5,696 bases of DNA, from positions 1-5,696 of the forward strand of contig JAFMSA010000316.1 in the NCBI GenBank assembly GCA_017353855.1, written 5' to 3'. The position numbers and the translations under genes are program-made. Within the stretch, counting starts at the first letter, position 1, and the number at the start of each line of letters is the position of its first letter. Below, piece after piece: positions 1 through 4,898 of this stretch. The notes below the pieces were generated by a model. The model was not told the DNA's origin. It saw nothing but the letters and a program-made list of their open reading frames with translations, and did not search any database. This DNA comes from Alphaproteobacteria bacterium. Lineage in GTDB: Bacteria > Pseudomonadota > Alphaproteobacteria > ATCC43930 > CGMCC-115725.

Positions 1-2
1 TC

Positions 3-959
3 GAAGGAAAATGGGTCGACGACGATGCGCGGTACCGCACGGCATCGAGCGGAGCGTTCGTGCGCCCGGGGTCGGTCTTCACGCATCGGGTCACGGCCGA
101 CGGCTCAAGCGGTTTCAAGGCCGAGGCGGACCGCTATCACCTCTTCCTCTCGCCCAACTGTCCATGGGCCCACCGCACGCAAATTTTCCGTCGCCTAAAA
201 AGGCTGGAGAATGTGATCTCGATCTCGCTGGCCGATCTTCCCAGGAAGCGCAGTTGGGCCTATTCGAAGGGCATCGGCCGCAACCTCGAGCCAGTCGATG
301 GGGTTTTCGAGCTGCACCAGGCCTACATCTCAGCAGTTCCCAACTACACCGGCCGCGTAACGGTGCCCACGCTGTGGGATAAAAAGAAGTGGACGATCGT
401 CAACAACGAATCGTCCCAGATCATCCGCATGCTCAATTCGGAATTCAATGAGTGGGGCGATGCTTCTGTCGATCTTTATCCAATCCCACTCCGGTCTGAG
501 ATCGATAACATCAACGAGCGGGTCTACGCGACGGTCAATAACGGCGTTTATCGCTGTGGCTTCGCGAAGTCGCAACAGGCTTACGAAGAAGCGTTCCGGG
601 AGCTCTTCGACACGCTGGACTATTTGGAAAAACTGCTCGGACAGCAGCGCTACCTGTGCGGCGAACGAATTACTGAAGCCGATTGGCGCCTCTACGTGAC
701 GCTGGTGCGGTTCGATGCGGCCTACTACGGCAATTTCAAATGCAATCGCAATCACGTATACGAATATCACAACCTGTCGAACTACCTGCGCGAACTCTAT
801 CAGTGGCCGGGCATAACTGAGATAACCGACATTGCAGGCATTAAGCGCGGCTACTACTCGATCCGAGATGTCAATCCGACCTGCATCGTGCCTCTCGGGC
901 CAGGCGATCTGCACCTGACGGGGACGCACGACCGCGGGCGCCTTCGCGCGACTGCCTGA
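3..959 (+). CDS. Glutathionyl-hydroquinone reductase (Xi-class glutathione S-transferase), 5' end outside the window
   Basis: The enzyme reduces glutathionyl-hydroquinones with glutathione, releasing the hydroquinone and GSSG in the cytoplasm. Family members include E. coli YqjG and PcpF of pentachlorophenol degraders. The frame is open from base 3, and family-like sequence (EGKWVDDDARYRTASSGAFV) lies ahead of the first possible in-window start, a GTG at 60. The true start is therefore upstream of the window. Numbering visible residues from base 3, the N-terminal thioredoxin fold has the SPNCPWAHR motif with catalytic Cys53. VPTLWD (121-126) and NNESSQIIR (134-142) form the glutathione-binding part. 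The helical domain contains NNGVYRCGFA (about 179-188) and ITEADWRLY (223-231). VNPTCIVPLGP (290-300) is the usual C-terminal signature. Visible length is 318 residues, against about 320-330 for the family, so only a few residues are missing. The last 18 residues after that signature look like a short variable tail. No damage is visible and the enzyme is probably functional. Confidence 0.95.
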   Translation, partial: EGKWVDDDARYRTASSGAFVRPGSVFTHRVTADGSSGFKAEADRYHLFLSPNCPWAHRTQIFRRLKRLENVISISLADLPRKRSWAYSKGIGRNLEPVDGVFELHQAYISAVPNYTGRVTVPTLWDKKKWTIVNNESSQIIRMLNSEFNEWGDASVDLYPIPLRSEIDNINERVYATVNNGVYRCGFAKSQQAYEEAFRELFDTLDYLEKLLGQQRYLCGERITEADWRLYVTLVRFDAAYYGNFKCNRNHVYEYHNLSNYLRELYQWPGITEITDIAGIKRGYYSIRDVNPTCIVPLGPGDLHLTGTHDRGRLRATA

Positions 960-1228
960 GTTGACAGCCGTCCCGGAAGGGGCGGTCACGCCGGGTGGCG
1001 GTCACTACGCTCAGTGGAGTTGACGGTGCACATGGGCCGTAGGAGCTGGGCACGCGAATTTCAGGAGGACCAGTGCGCAATCCCGCCCAGTTGTGTTGGG
1101 TCGATCCGATCCCTCTCTCTCTCCTGCGCCGACCCTCGAATCCTGTCCGATGGACGCCGCTGCTTTCCCAAGGCGGTTTCAATAAGAGGGGCCGTTGCGT
1201 CGACCGAACGGGGTGACGACGCTACCTG
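960..1228. other. Intergenic region after the hydroquinone reductase gene
   Basis: No protein family is recognisable in any frame. Two copies of GGCGGTCAC (981-989 and 997-1005) form a direct repeat 16 bases apart. A short CT tract lies at about 1111-1122. GC-rich sequence at 967-984 (CCGTCCC with GGGGCGG) could form an imperfect stem, but no T-run follows, so I do not call a terminator. The only possible gene is the short ORF at 1073-1216. Confidence 0.4.
1073..1216 (+). CDS. Possible 47-residue hypothetical ORF with a strong ribosome binding site
   Basis: A GTG at 1073 opens 47 codons ending at TGA 1214-1216. It follows AGGAGG at 1063-1068 with a 4-base spacer, which is a little short. The predicted peptide begins MRNPAQLCWVDPIPL. 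It is rich in Arg, Pro and Leu, with two cysteines and three tryptophans or phenylalanines spread along it. There is no signal peptide, membrane segment or recognised motif. Part of it is encoded by the CT tract, which suggests the reading frame may be accidental. The Shine-Dalgarno match is the only positive evidence. It could also be the 5' remnant of a lost gene. Confidence 0.2.
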   Translation: MRNPAQLCWVDPIPLSLLRRPSNPVRWTPLLSQGGFNKRGRCVDRTG

Positions 1229-1470
1229 TTGTCCACAACCGCGCAGCGTGCCGCAACGACTGAGGAATCACAGCGGCATCCCGGTGGCAGCCTGATCATT
1301 ATGCCGAGGCCTAGGACGTTCGACGAGTTCATTGCACGCGCCGGTGTCCCCGTCATCCACGACGAGGCCCCGGCGCTGCCGCAGCGTGAACTCTTGCGAG
1401 GCTTGCCGCGCGTCTGGGTCATTCATAAGAACACGTCGTCAGAGCGCCCGGCCAATAGCGGTAATTCGCG
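1229..1470 (+). pseudogene. Remnant of a coding region, possibly the N-terminus of a cupin-like protein
   Basis: The frame from 1229 (TTG) contains an ATG at 1302 beginning MPRPRTFDEFIARAGVPVIH, followed by a short acidic and hydrophobic stretch. The pattern TFDEF-x4-GVPV resembles the beginning of small cupin proteins that start with a helix and an 'aGIPV' strand. The beta-barrel with its metal-binding histidines never appears. After about base 1430 the same frame runs into sequence antisense to the amidohydrolase gene and turns Arg/Ser/Pro-rich. There is no Shine-Dalgarno sequence ahead of 1302. I read this as a truncated gene, probably cut when the neighbouring amidohydrolase segment was joined here. 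The family assignment is weak and rests on about 25 residues. Confidence 0.3.
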
Positions 1471-1481
1471 GATGCTGAATC

Positions 1482-2324
1482 CTATCCGTGCTTCGGCGAC
1501 CAGCCATAAGCCTTGGCGCAGGCGCCGCCCATCAGCATTGCCCGCTCGCTGTCACTCAGGCGGTCAGTCTTCAGGAAGGGCTCGACGGCCTGCTCATAAT
1601 TGACCACCGCGAACGCGCGCGTCCAGTCTGTGCCCCACAAGCAGCGAGCGAAGCCCCAGGCGTCAAACACGCGGGCAAGCGGGTCCCAAATGTCCGGGAA
1701 GGGATACGGTTCCCGGGACAGCGTGCAGGCGCCGCTGACTTTGATCACCGCATTCGGGCGCCTGGCGAGTTCCAGCACCTTCGGCAGGTCGGCCCAGGGC
1801 TGAAGCGGCGCGGGCGGCACGCGCGGCTGCATGATGCCCAAATGGTCGACGATGAATCGCGCGTCGGGATGGCGATCGATCAGCGCAGTGCCCGCGTCCA
1901 AATTGTCCCAGAATAGGACATTTACCGGGAAATCGTGGCGAACCGCGGCGCGCAGGATCCGGTCGAGCCCCGGGTCGCTTGGCTCGCGATTTGCCTCCTT
2001 TGTCAGCATGATGCGAATGCCGACCGCGCCAGGCGTTTGCTTCCAGTCGGCGATGACATCGGCTACCGCCGGATCGTCGGGATCGACCGGCTTGACGATC
2101 GCGAACCGCCCGGGATGGGCCCGCTGCACTTCCACTGCATAGCTGGCATCATAGCGGTACATGGAAAAGGCGGAGATGAAGATTGCGCCATCGACGCCGA
2201 CCTTGTCCATCGCAGCCACCATCTCGTCTCCCGTGACGTGATCGGGCCAGTTCGGCACGCTGTGCCAGGGTCGCTTCGGCGTGTTCGCCTCATAGGCATG
2301 GACTTGGGAATCGATAATCGTCAT
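1482..2324 (-). CDS. Amidohydrolase family 2 protein (COG3618-like TIM-barrel hydrolase)
   Basis: This is a complete 280-residue TIM-barrel hydrolase of the lactonase-like branch of the amidohydrolase superfamily, which contains L-fuconolactonase and the lignin-pathway enzyme LigI. The ATG at 2324 follows AGGAGGAG (2340-2333 on this strand) at 8 bases, so the start is secure. Strand-1 motif IDSQVH (residues 4-9) aligns with IDxHxH, so the first histidine is replaced by Gln7 while His9 remains. VDHLG (159-163) carries His161, IKVSG (194-198) carries Lys195, and WGTDW (230-234) carries the catalytic-type Asp233. The length fits the family. There is no signal peptide, so it is probably cytoplasmic. 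The substrate is unknown; a ring-cleavage lactone or similar ester is plausible given the aromatic-metabolism neighbours, but that is inference. It stands alone on its strand and is transcribed towards the hydroquinone reductase gene. Confidence 0.9.
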   Translation of the reverse strand: MTIIDSQVHAYEANTPKRPWHSVPNWPDHVTGDEMVAAMDKVGVDGAIFISAFSMYRYDASYAVEVQRAHPGRFAIVKPVDPDDPAVADVIADWKQTPGAVGIRIMLTKEANREPSDPGLDRILRAAVRHDFPVNVLFWDNLDAGTALIDRHPDARFIVDHLGIMQPRVPPAPLQPWADLPKVLELARRPNAVIKVSGACTLSREPYPFPDIWDPLARVFDAWGFARCLWGTDWTRAFAVVNYEQAVEPFLKTDRLSDSERAMLMGGACAKAYGWSPKHG

Positions 2325-2332
2325 CGGGGGAG

Positions 2333-2340
2333 CTCCTCCT
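2333..2340 (-). promoter_or_regulatory. Ribosome binding site of the amidohydrolase gene
   Basis: The minus strand reads AGGAGGAG eight bases before the ATG at 2324. It is a near-perfect Shine-Dalgarno sequence and fixes the start codon. Confidence 0.85.
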
Positions 2341-2853
2341 GTGCTGCGTGAGTTTGGCTATGTCAGCAGGTTCGTGTCTAGAGGGCCGAACTTCGCGCAT
2401 TGCTGATGCGGCGATAGCGCCGATAGCTGATCCTACGGTGGCAACCGGCCAGTTTCCGGCCTTTCCGGACATTCGGTCCTGCAAATCGAGGCTCCTGCGC
2501 CACCCGGATTTGCCAGAAGTGATAGTGCTTATGCAGGGGGGTTGAGGTTCCGCCACGAAGCGGCAATATCACCATCCCTGCCCGGATGTTCGAAAACTTT
2601 CCACGGCACGATCAAAGCGCACCATCGGTAAGTCAGCTCCATGCGCCTGTACGTGTACCGCGGAAATGCTATTCGCTTCTGCGCAGCGGTGGCTACATGT
2701 GCTACCCCTCTTTTTCGATGTTGCGGCAACCAAGCACTGACCCGGCAGCCGCCCAAGCAGCGCCCTTCTTACGGTTGGGTGTGGTCCTATAAAAACGCGC
2801 ATAGGTCGATGCGAGGCCGTTTGCGGCACGTCATCGGAGAAAAGTCCGGGAAT

Positions 2854-2874
2854 CCTGCGTTAACTATATGCAGG
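2854..2874. repeat. Inverted repeat CCTGC/GCAGG enclosing GTTAAC, upstream of the peptide ORF
   Basis: CCTGC at 2854-2858 pairs with GCAGG at 2870-2874 around an 11-base centre that begins with the palindrome GTTAAC (2859-2864). It sits 45 bases ahead of the start at 2919, where a transcription factor operator or promoter-proximal element could lie. The arms are only five bases, so chance is a real alternative. Confidence 0.25.
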
Positions 2875-2907
2875 CGAGCCCCTGCTCTCATCTGGCCGCT
2901 CCACAAC

Positions 2908-2912
2908 GGAGG
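2908..2912 (+). promoter_or_regulatory. Ribosome binding site of the 15-residue ORF
   Basis: GGAGG lies six bases before the ATG at 2919. Strength and spacing are as good as for a normal gene, and this is the main reason to take the short ORF seriously. Confidence 0.6.
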
Positions 2913-2918
2913 ACAGCG

Positions 2919-2966
2919 ATGTTCAAGACGATCCTCAGCGCCATCGTCTCGCGGGCGGAGGATTAA
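2919..2966 (+). CDS. 15-residue peptide ORF (possible leader peptide) upstream of the 166-residue protein
   Basis: ATG at 2919 to TAA at 2964-2966 encodes MFKTILSAIVSRAED. A well-placed GGAGG (2908-2912) precedes it, and its stop lies five bases before the next start at 2972. It has a short hydrophobic centre and a charged tail, with no clear signal peptide or cysteine. Its last codons contain the ribosome binding site of the downstream gene (2957-2962), so ribosomes finishing the peptide would be placed to start there. It may be a leader that sets translation of the next gene, or a small protein in its own right. The opening MFKTILSA resembles the first residues of some universal stress proteins, so a remnant of a truncated gene is also possible. 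It contains no run of one amino acid, as classical attenuator leaders do. Confidence 0.45.
   Translation: MFKTILSAIVSRAED
2957..2962 (+). promoter_or_regulatory. Ribosome binding site of the 166-residue protein, inside the preceding peptide ORF
   Basis: GGAGGA lies nine bases before the ATG at 2972 and overlaps the last codons of the 15-residue ORF. This decides the start of the downstream gene and implies translational coupling. Confidence 0.7.
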
Positions 2967-2971
2967 CGCCT

Positions 2972-3472
2972 ATGACCGACAAGTCGAATTTCACCCCTGA
3001 GGAATGGAAGCTCATTCTGGAGAGCGTGATGATGGCGGGCATCGCCGTCACCGCTGCTGAGCCGAGCGGCCTTTGGGGATTGCTAAAGGAAACTTGGGCA
3101 AGCGGTAGCGCGCTGGCGCAGGCTCAGCTAAACCCCCGGTCGGGTCCACTCGTCAAGGGAGTGGTCGCCGACTTCGAGACCCCTCAAGGGCAGAGCATCG
3201 CCCGAGACGGCTTGAGGGAAAAGCTCGTCGGCAGGAACCCCGCCGAACTCAAGGCCCAATGCATCGAGACCCTGCGCCAGGCGGGGGTGCTGATTGACGA
3301 CAAGGCGCCGGATGATGCGCCCGCCTTCAAGGGCTGGCTGCGTGAAATCAGCCAACATGTCGCCGAAGCCTCTAAGGAAGGAGGATTTCTCGGCATTGGC
3401 GGCGTGCTTGTAAGCGATGCCGAGAAGGCGACGCTCACGGAGATCTCGAGCGCGCTCGGGCTGGGGGATTAA
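2972..3472 (+). CDS. Conserved-looking protein of unknown function, 166 residues
   Basis: I cannot assign a function. The protein is soluble and acidic-leaning, with no signal peptide and no clear membrane helix. A helical N-terminal part begins FTPEEWKLILES (7-18) and continues through MMAGIAVTAAEPSGLWGLLKE (20-40), with tryptophans at 12, 35 and 42. A mid-region of charged helices runs to about 110. The C-terminal part has FKGWLREISQHVAEAS (119-134), a glycine-rich turn GGFLGIGG (137-144) and VSDAEKATLTEISSALG (147-163). The order of a helix pair, a glycine turn and a final helix resembles small alphaproteobacterial hypothetical proteins that I remember without a functional name. Codon use is typical of the host and the frame is undamaged. 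The start is supported by GGAGGA at 2957-2962. It lies five bases after the 15-residue ORF and is almost certainly co-transcribed with it. No downstream partner follows. Confidence 0.85.
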   Translation: MTDKSNFTPEEWKLILESVMMAGIAVTAAEPSGLWGLLKETWASGSALAQAQLNPRSGPLVKGVVADFETPQGQSIARDGLREKLVGRNPAELKAQCIETLRQAGVLIDDKAPDDAPAFKGWLREISQHVAEASKEGGFLGIGGVLVSDAEKATLTEISSALGLGD

Positions 3473-3539
3473 TTCGGGGATACGCGCTAACGCGATCGCA
3501 GGCTACGCGATGAGATCGGAACCTACAGCCGCGCCCGGC

Positions 3540-3570
3540 GGTCGCGGCGAGCGCGACCCGGCGAGCCGGG
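3540..3570. repeat. Two overlapping inverted repeats downstream of the 166-residue protein gene
   Basis: GGTCGC (3540-3545) pairs with GCGACC (3553-3558) across seven bases. CCCGGC (3557-3562) pairs with GCCGGG (3565-3570) across two bases. The two stems share bases 3557-3558, so they compete at that point. Lying 68-98 bases past the stop at 3472 they could act in termination, but no U-tract follows. Confidence 0.35.
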
Positions 3571-3699
3571 CAAGCGCGAGAGCCTGGATCATCGACGGCG
3601 GCTTCCCGAATGCACCACCGGCCGCCCGGGTCATTCGGATCTTCCGGCGCTCGCCGTAATCAAGCAGCGTCTGGAACAACAGGATGCACCGGAACTAAT

Positions 3700-3717
3700 T
3701 TCGCGCGTTCGCGCGAA
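3700..3717. repeat. Perfect 8-bp inverted repeat TTCGCGCG/CGCGCGAA
   Basis: TTCGCGCG at 3700-3707 and CGCGCGAA at 3710-3717 are separated by TT. As RNA this gives a tight hairpin, and as DNA a candidate dimeric protein site. It lies far from any start codon, and alternating CG makes chance palindromes more likely in GC-rich DNA. Confidence 0.35.
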
Positions 3718-3732
3718 GCGGCCTTCGCCCCG

Positions 3733-3760
3733 CCATCCTGGCGCTGCGCACCCAGGATGG
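3733..3760. repeat. Perfect 9-bp inverted repeat with a 10-base loop
   Basis: CCATCCTGG at 3733-3741 pairs with CCAGGATGG at 3752-3760. The arms are not simple CG alternation, so this is the least chance-like palindrome of the cluster. It begins 16 bases after the palindrome at 3700-3717. No T-run follows on either strand, which argues against an intrinsic terminator. A recombination-site arm or structured RNA is possible. Confidence 0.4.
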
Positions 3761-3806
3761 GAGCACTGGTCGCACTTCCGGTAGGACGGCGATCGGGGGA
3801 GGTGCG

Positions 3807-3818
3807 CGCGAGCTCGCG
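3807..3818. repeat. Perfect 12-bp palindrome CGCGAGCTCGCG
   Basis: This self-complementary 12-mer (3807-3818) is the third perfect palindrome within about 120 bases. It could be an operator. No promoter elements around it are clear. Confidence 0.3.
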
Positions 3819-3833
3819 GAGCCTATAGTGTAA

Positions 3834-3875
3834 CGGAAGCGGTTGTTTCCGCGTGCCCCTGACATTTTGTTTTTT
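3834..3875 (+). terminator. Weak candidate transcription terminator
   Basis: CGGAA (3834-3838) pairs with TTCCG (3847-3851). A T-rich run, ATTTTGTTTTTT, follows at about 3863-3874. The gap between hairpin and T-run is about 12 bases, longer than in standard intrinsic terminators, and the stem is only five pairs. It would serve plus-strand transcripts arriving from the 2919-3472 unit, but it is 360 bases past that gene. Confidence 0.15.
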
Positions 3876-4013
3876 ACGAGCTGTCCCGGCCGCGCGCGAG
3901 CCGCTGGCGCGTAACGGCAGCACCAGAGCCGCGAAGCACTGCTTCCGGGCCCACGGCCCACGGTAGAGGCACCAACGCCCATCGACAGCGGTCAGTCGAG
4001 CCGGGCGGTTGTA

Positions 4014-4349
4014 TTATTTGCTGACGCCTTTGCTGCTGCTGCGCGTGCTGCCTGAAGGTAGATTACTGTCGCCGAGCGTCGTCAAACGGTCTGCCCAACC
4101 GTCCGGCAGATGCTCTTTATTATCGGAAACAAAATCATTCATAGTACCGTCTGGATGCGTCCTCTTCCATTTGGCATACAAATGGTGGACGTACATCCCA
4201 CCCACGCACCCACCAAAGATACCAAGGAAAGTATGGTGGGCCATATGTCCTGCAATACCACCCAACGCCGCACCTTTGAGACAACCCTTTGCGTTGGCGG
4301 TTTGAATGGTCAACATGCACAGAAAAGCACTGAAGAGGATGCGTCTCAT
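4014..4349 (-). CDS. Small exported glycine-rich protein of unknown function (glycine-zipper-like)
   Basis: From the ATG at 4349 the product is 111 residues. MRRILFSAFLCMLTIQTANA is a textbook Sec signal peptide, with two arginines, a hydrophobic core and an A-x-A cleavage site after Ala20. The mature part opens KGCLKGAALGGIAGHMAHH and continues LGIFGGCVGGMYVHHLYAKWKR, giving small-residue repeats like glycine-zipper segments, two cysteines (23 and 48) that could form a disulfide, and several histidines. The C-terminal half is polar and Ser/Lys-rich. There is no lipobox, so a periplasmic or membrane-associated protein is likely. The same frame also offers ATG at 4385 and 4382 and TTG at 4400. 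The 4385 site has a weak GGGAAAAGG ahead of it, while 4349 has none; I prefer 4349 because of the signal peptide. G+C is about 47-57% by hand count of lines 4081-4320, lower than the flanks, which suggests transfer. Function unknown. Confidence 0.7.
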   Translation of the reverse strand: MRRILFSAFLCMLTIQTANAKGCLKGAALGGIAGHMAHHTFLGIFGGCVGGMYVHHLYAKWKRTHPDGTMNDFVSDNKEHLPDGWADRLTTLGDSNLPSGSTRSSSKGVSK

Positions 4350-4387
4350 GGGAGCAATGCCAAAACGATCAAGGTATGGCATCATAT

Positions 4388-4417
4388 AGCCTTTTCCCAA
4401 AGGCTTGAAGGAGCCTT
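4388..4417 (-). promoter_or_regulatory. Mutually exclusive hairpins just upstream of the exported-protein gene
   Basis: Three arms lie in a row. AGCCTTT (4388-4394) pairs with AAAGGCT (4399-4405) over a four-base loop. AAGGCT (4400-4405) can instead pair with AGCCTT (4412-4417) over a six-base loop. Both stems are perfect and cannot form together. On the minus strand the 4388-4405 stem covers the purine-rich GGGAAAAGG before the possible start at 4385, so its formation could hide a ribosome binding site. This is a possible translational switch. It could also be a repeat left at an insertion junction. Confidence 0.35.
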
Positions 4418-4443
4418 GACGGGCCGAGATCTATCCTGGCTGC

Positions 4444-4814
4444 CTAGGTCGTTTCGTGCCGCATTTCAGCTTTGATGCGCTGCGCCGTGCCGCCGCCGAT
4501 TTCCCGCGCGTTTTTAAGATGCTTTTGCCGTCGGCTAGCGAGTCACGAATCGCAGCCTCGGTCTTCGTGTCAATGCGGGCGCGGCCGATCGGCTTGCCGC
4601 TCCCGGTCTCTTCCCGGGCGCGCGCAATCCCGGCATGGCATGCGTTCGGTGATGATCGCGCGTTCGAATCCGCGAAGACACCGATCATCTGAAACAGCAC
4701 GCGCCCGGCCGGCGTTGTCGCGTCGATCGCTTGGCGCTCGAGTCGCACCCGACGCCGTTTAATTCGCCGAGAGAGCCGACGAGATCCTGTGGGGAGCAGC
4801 CGAGGCGGTCGACC
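4444..4814 (-). pseudogene. Serine recombinase (resolvase/invertase family) pseudogene, N-terminus missing, several frameshifts
   Basis: Reading the minus strand and changing frame rebuilds the distal half of a resolvase. From 4813 to about 4750 it gives VDRLGCSPQDLVGSLGEL and GVGCD. A second frame gives RQAIDATTPAGRVLFQMIGVFA (about 4739-4674). A third gives GFERAIITERM. The second frame resumes with HAGIARAREETGSGKPIGR, ARIDTKTEAAIRDSLADGKS and ILKT. The third frame then gives AREIGGGTAQRIKAEMRHETT up to TAG at 4446-4444. These match the end of the catalytic domain, the long E-helix (FERAIIxER) and the DNA-binding tail. At least four single-base frameshifts are needed. The active-site motif DRLGR reads DRLGC, and the first roughly 60 residues with the catalytic serine are absent. 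It is non-functional: a relic of a mobile element or of the recombinase that once shaped this locus. Confidence 0.85.
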
Positions 4815-4898
4815 GGCCCTGAGATAGGGACCGACCGCTTGCCGTTCGTCGGCCCGCTTATTTCAAGCAAGGAATTCTGCGGGTTCTGAGGCCTGTAC
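4815..4898. other. Junction between the resolvase relic and the dioxygenase stub
   Basis: Upstream of the DRLGC motif the expected resolvase sequence stops abruptly, and the sequence on either strand matches nothing I know. This is probably a deletion or insertion breakpoint that removed the N-terminus of the recombinase and the rest of the dioxygenase. Confidence 0.4.

Larger units (their letters stand above)
2341..2918. other. Long divergent intergenic region without a recognisable gene
   Basis: This separates the leftward amidohydrolase gene from the rightward unit starting at 2919 and should hold both promoters. Open frames of 65-88 codons exist on the minus strand (for example in 2378-2575 and 2529-2829). 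Their products are basic and low in complexity, share no family signature and overlap each other in different frames, so I treat them as chance. Short repeats are visible: CGATAGC at 2412-2418 and 2421-2427, and TTTCCGG at 2453-2459 and 2462-2468. TATAAA at 2788-2793 resembles a -10 box, but no convincing -35 box precedes it. The region may contain eroded genes that I cannot identify. Confidence 0.5.
3473..4013. other. GC-rich non-coding region dense in inverted repeats
   Basis: No frame gives a recognisable protein. The open frames here (such as 3417-3659, 3610-3828 and 3695-3982) are Arg/Ala/Ser/Pro-rich and shadow one another. The region contains several perfect palindromes, listed separately, plus CCCACGG repeated in tandem at 3950-3956 and 3957-3963. 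A T-rich run at 3864-3875 follows a weak hairpin at 3834-3851. It may be a decayed junction between the unit ending at 3472 and the AT-rich exported-protein gene. Convergent transcription from both sides would end here, so terminators are expected even though none is canonical. Confidence 0.5.

Noticed and set aside
330..989. 219-codon open frame on the minus strand
   Set aside because: It is antisense to the hydroquinone reductase gene, whose family motifs are unmistakable, so this is a shadow frame typical of GC-rich DNA.
1935..2351. 138-codon plus-strand frame over the amidohydrolase gene
   Set aside because: Shadow of the minus-strand gene. Its product has no coherent motif, and the minus-strand gene has both catalytic motifs and a Shine-Dalgarno sequence.
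2290..2829. Overlapping minus-strand frames of 65-88 codons upstream of the amidohydrolase gene
   Set aside because: They overlap one another in different frames, lack convincing ribosome binding sites and give basic, low-information products without known motifs.
2845..2861. EcfG-type general stress promoter (GGAAT ... CGTT)
   Set aside because: The two halves are only four bases apart instead of about 16-17, so they cannot form a sigma-factor site.
3819..3855. tRNA-like string GGAGCCTATAGTGTAACGG followed by a GCGG/CCGC stem
   Set aside because: It resembles an acceptor plus D-arm, but the anticodon loop has six bases on a four-pair stem, there is no GGTTCGAATCC-type T-arm and no 3' acceptor complement.
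4110..4475. 121-codon plus-strand frame
   Set aside because: It is antisense to the exported-protein gene, whose signal peptide is clear, and runs on into the resolvase relic.
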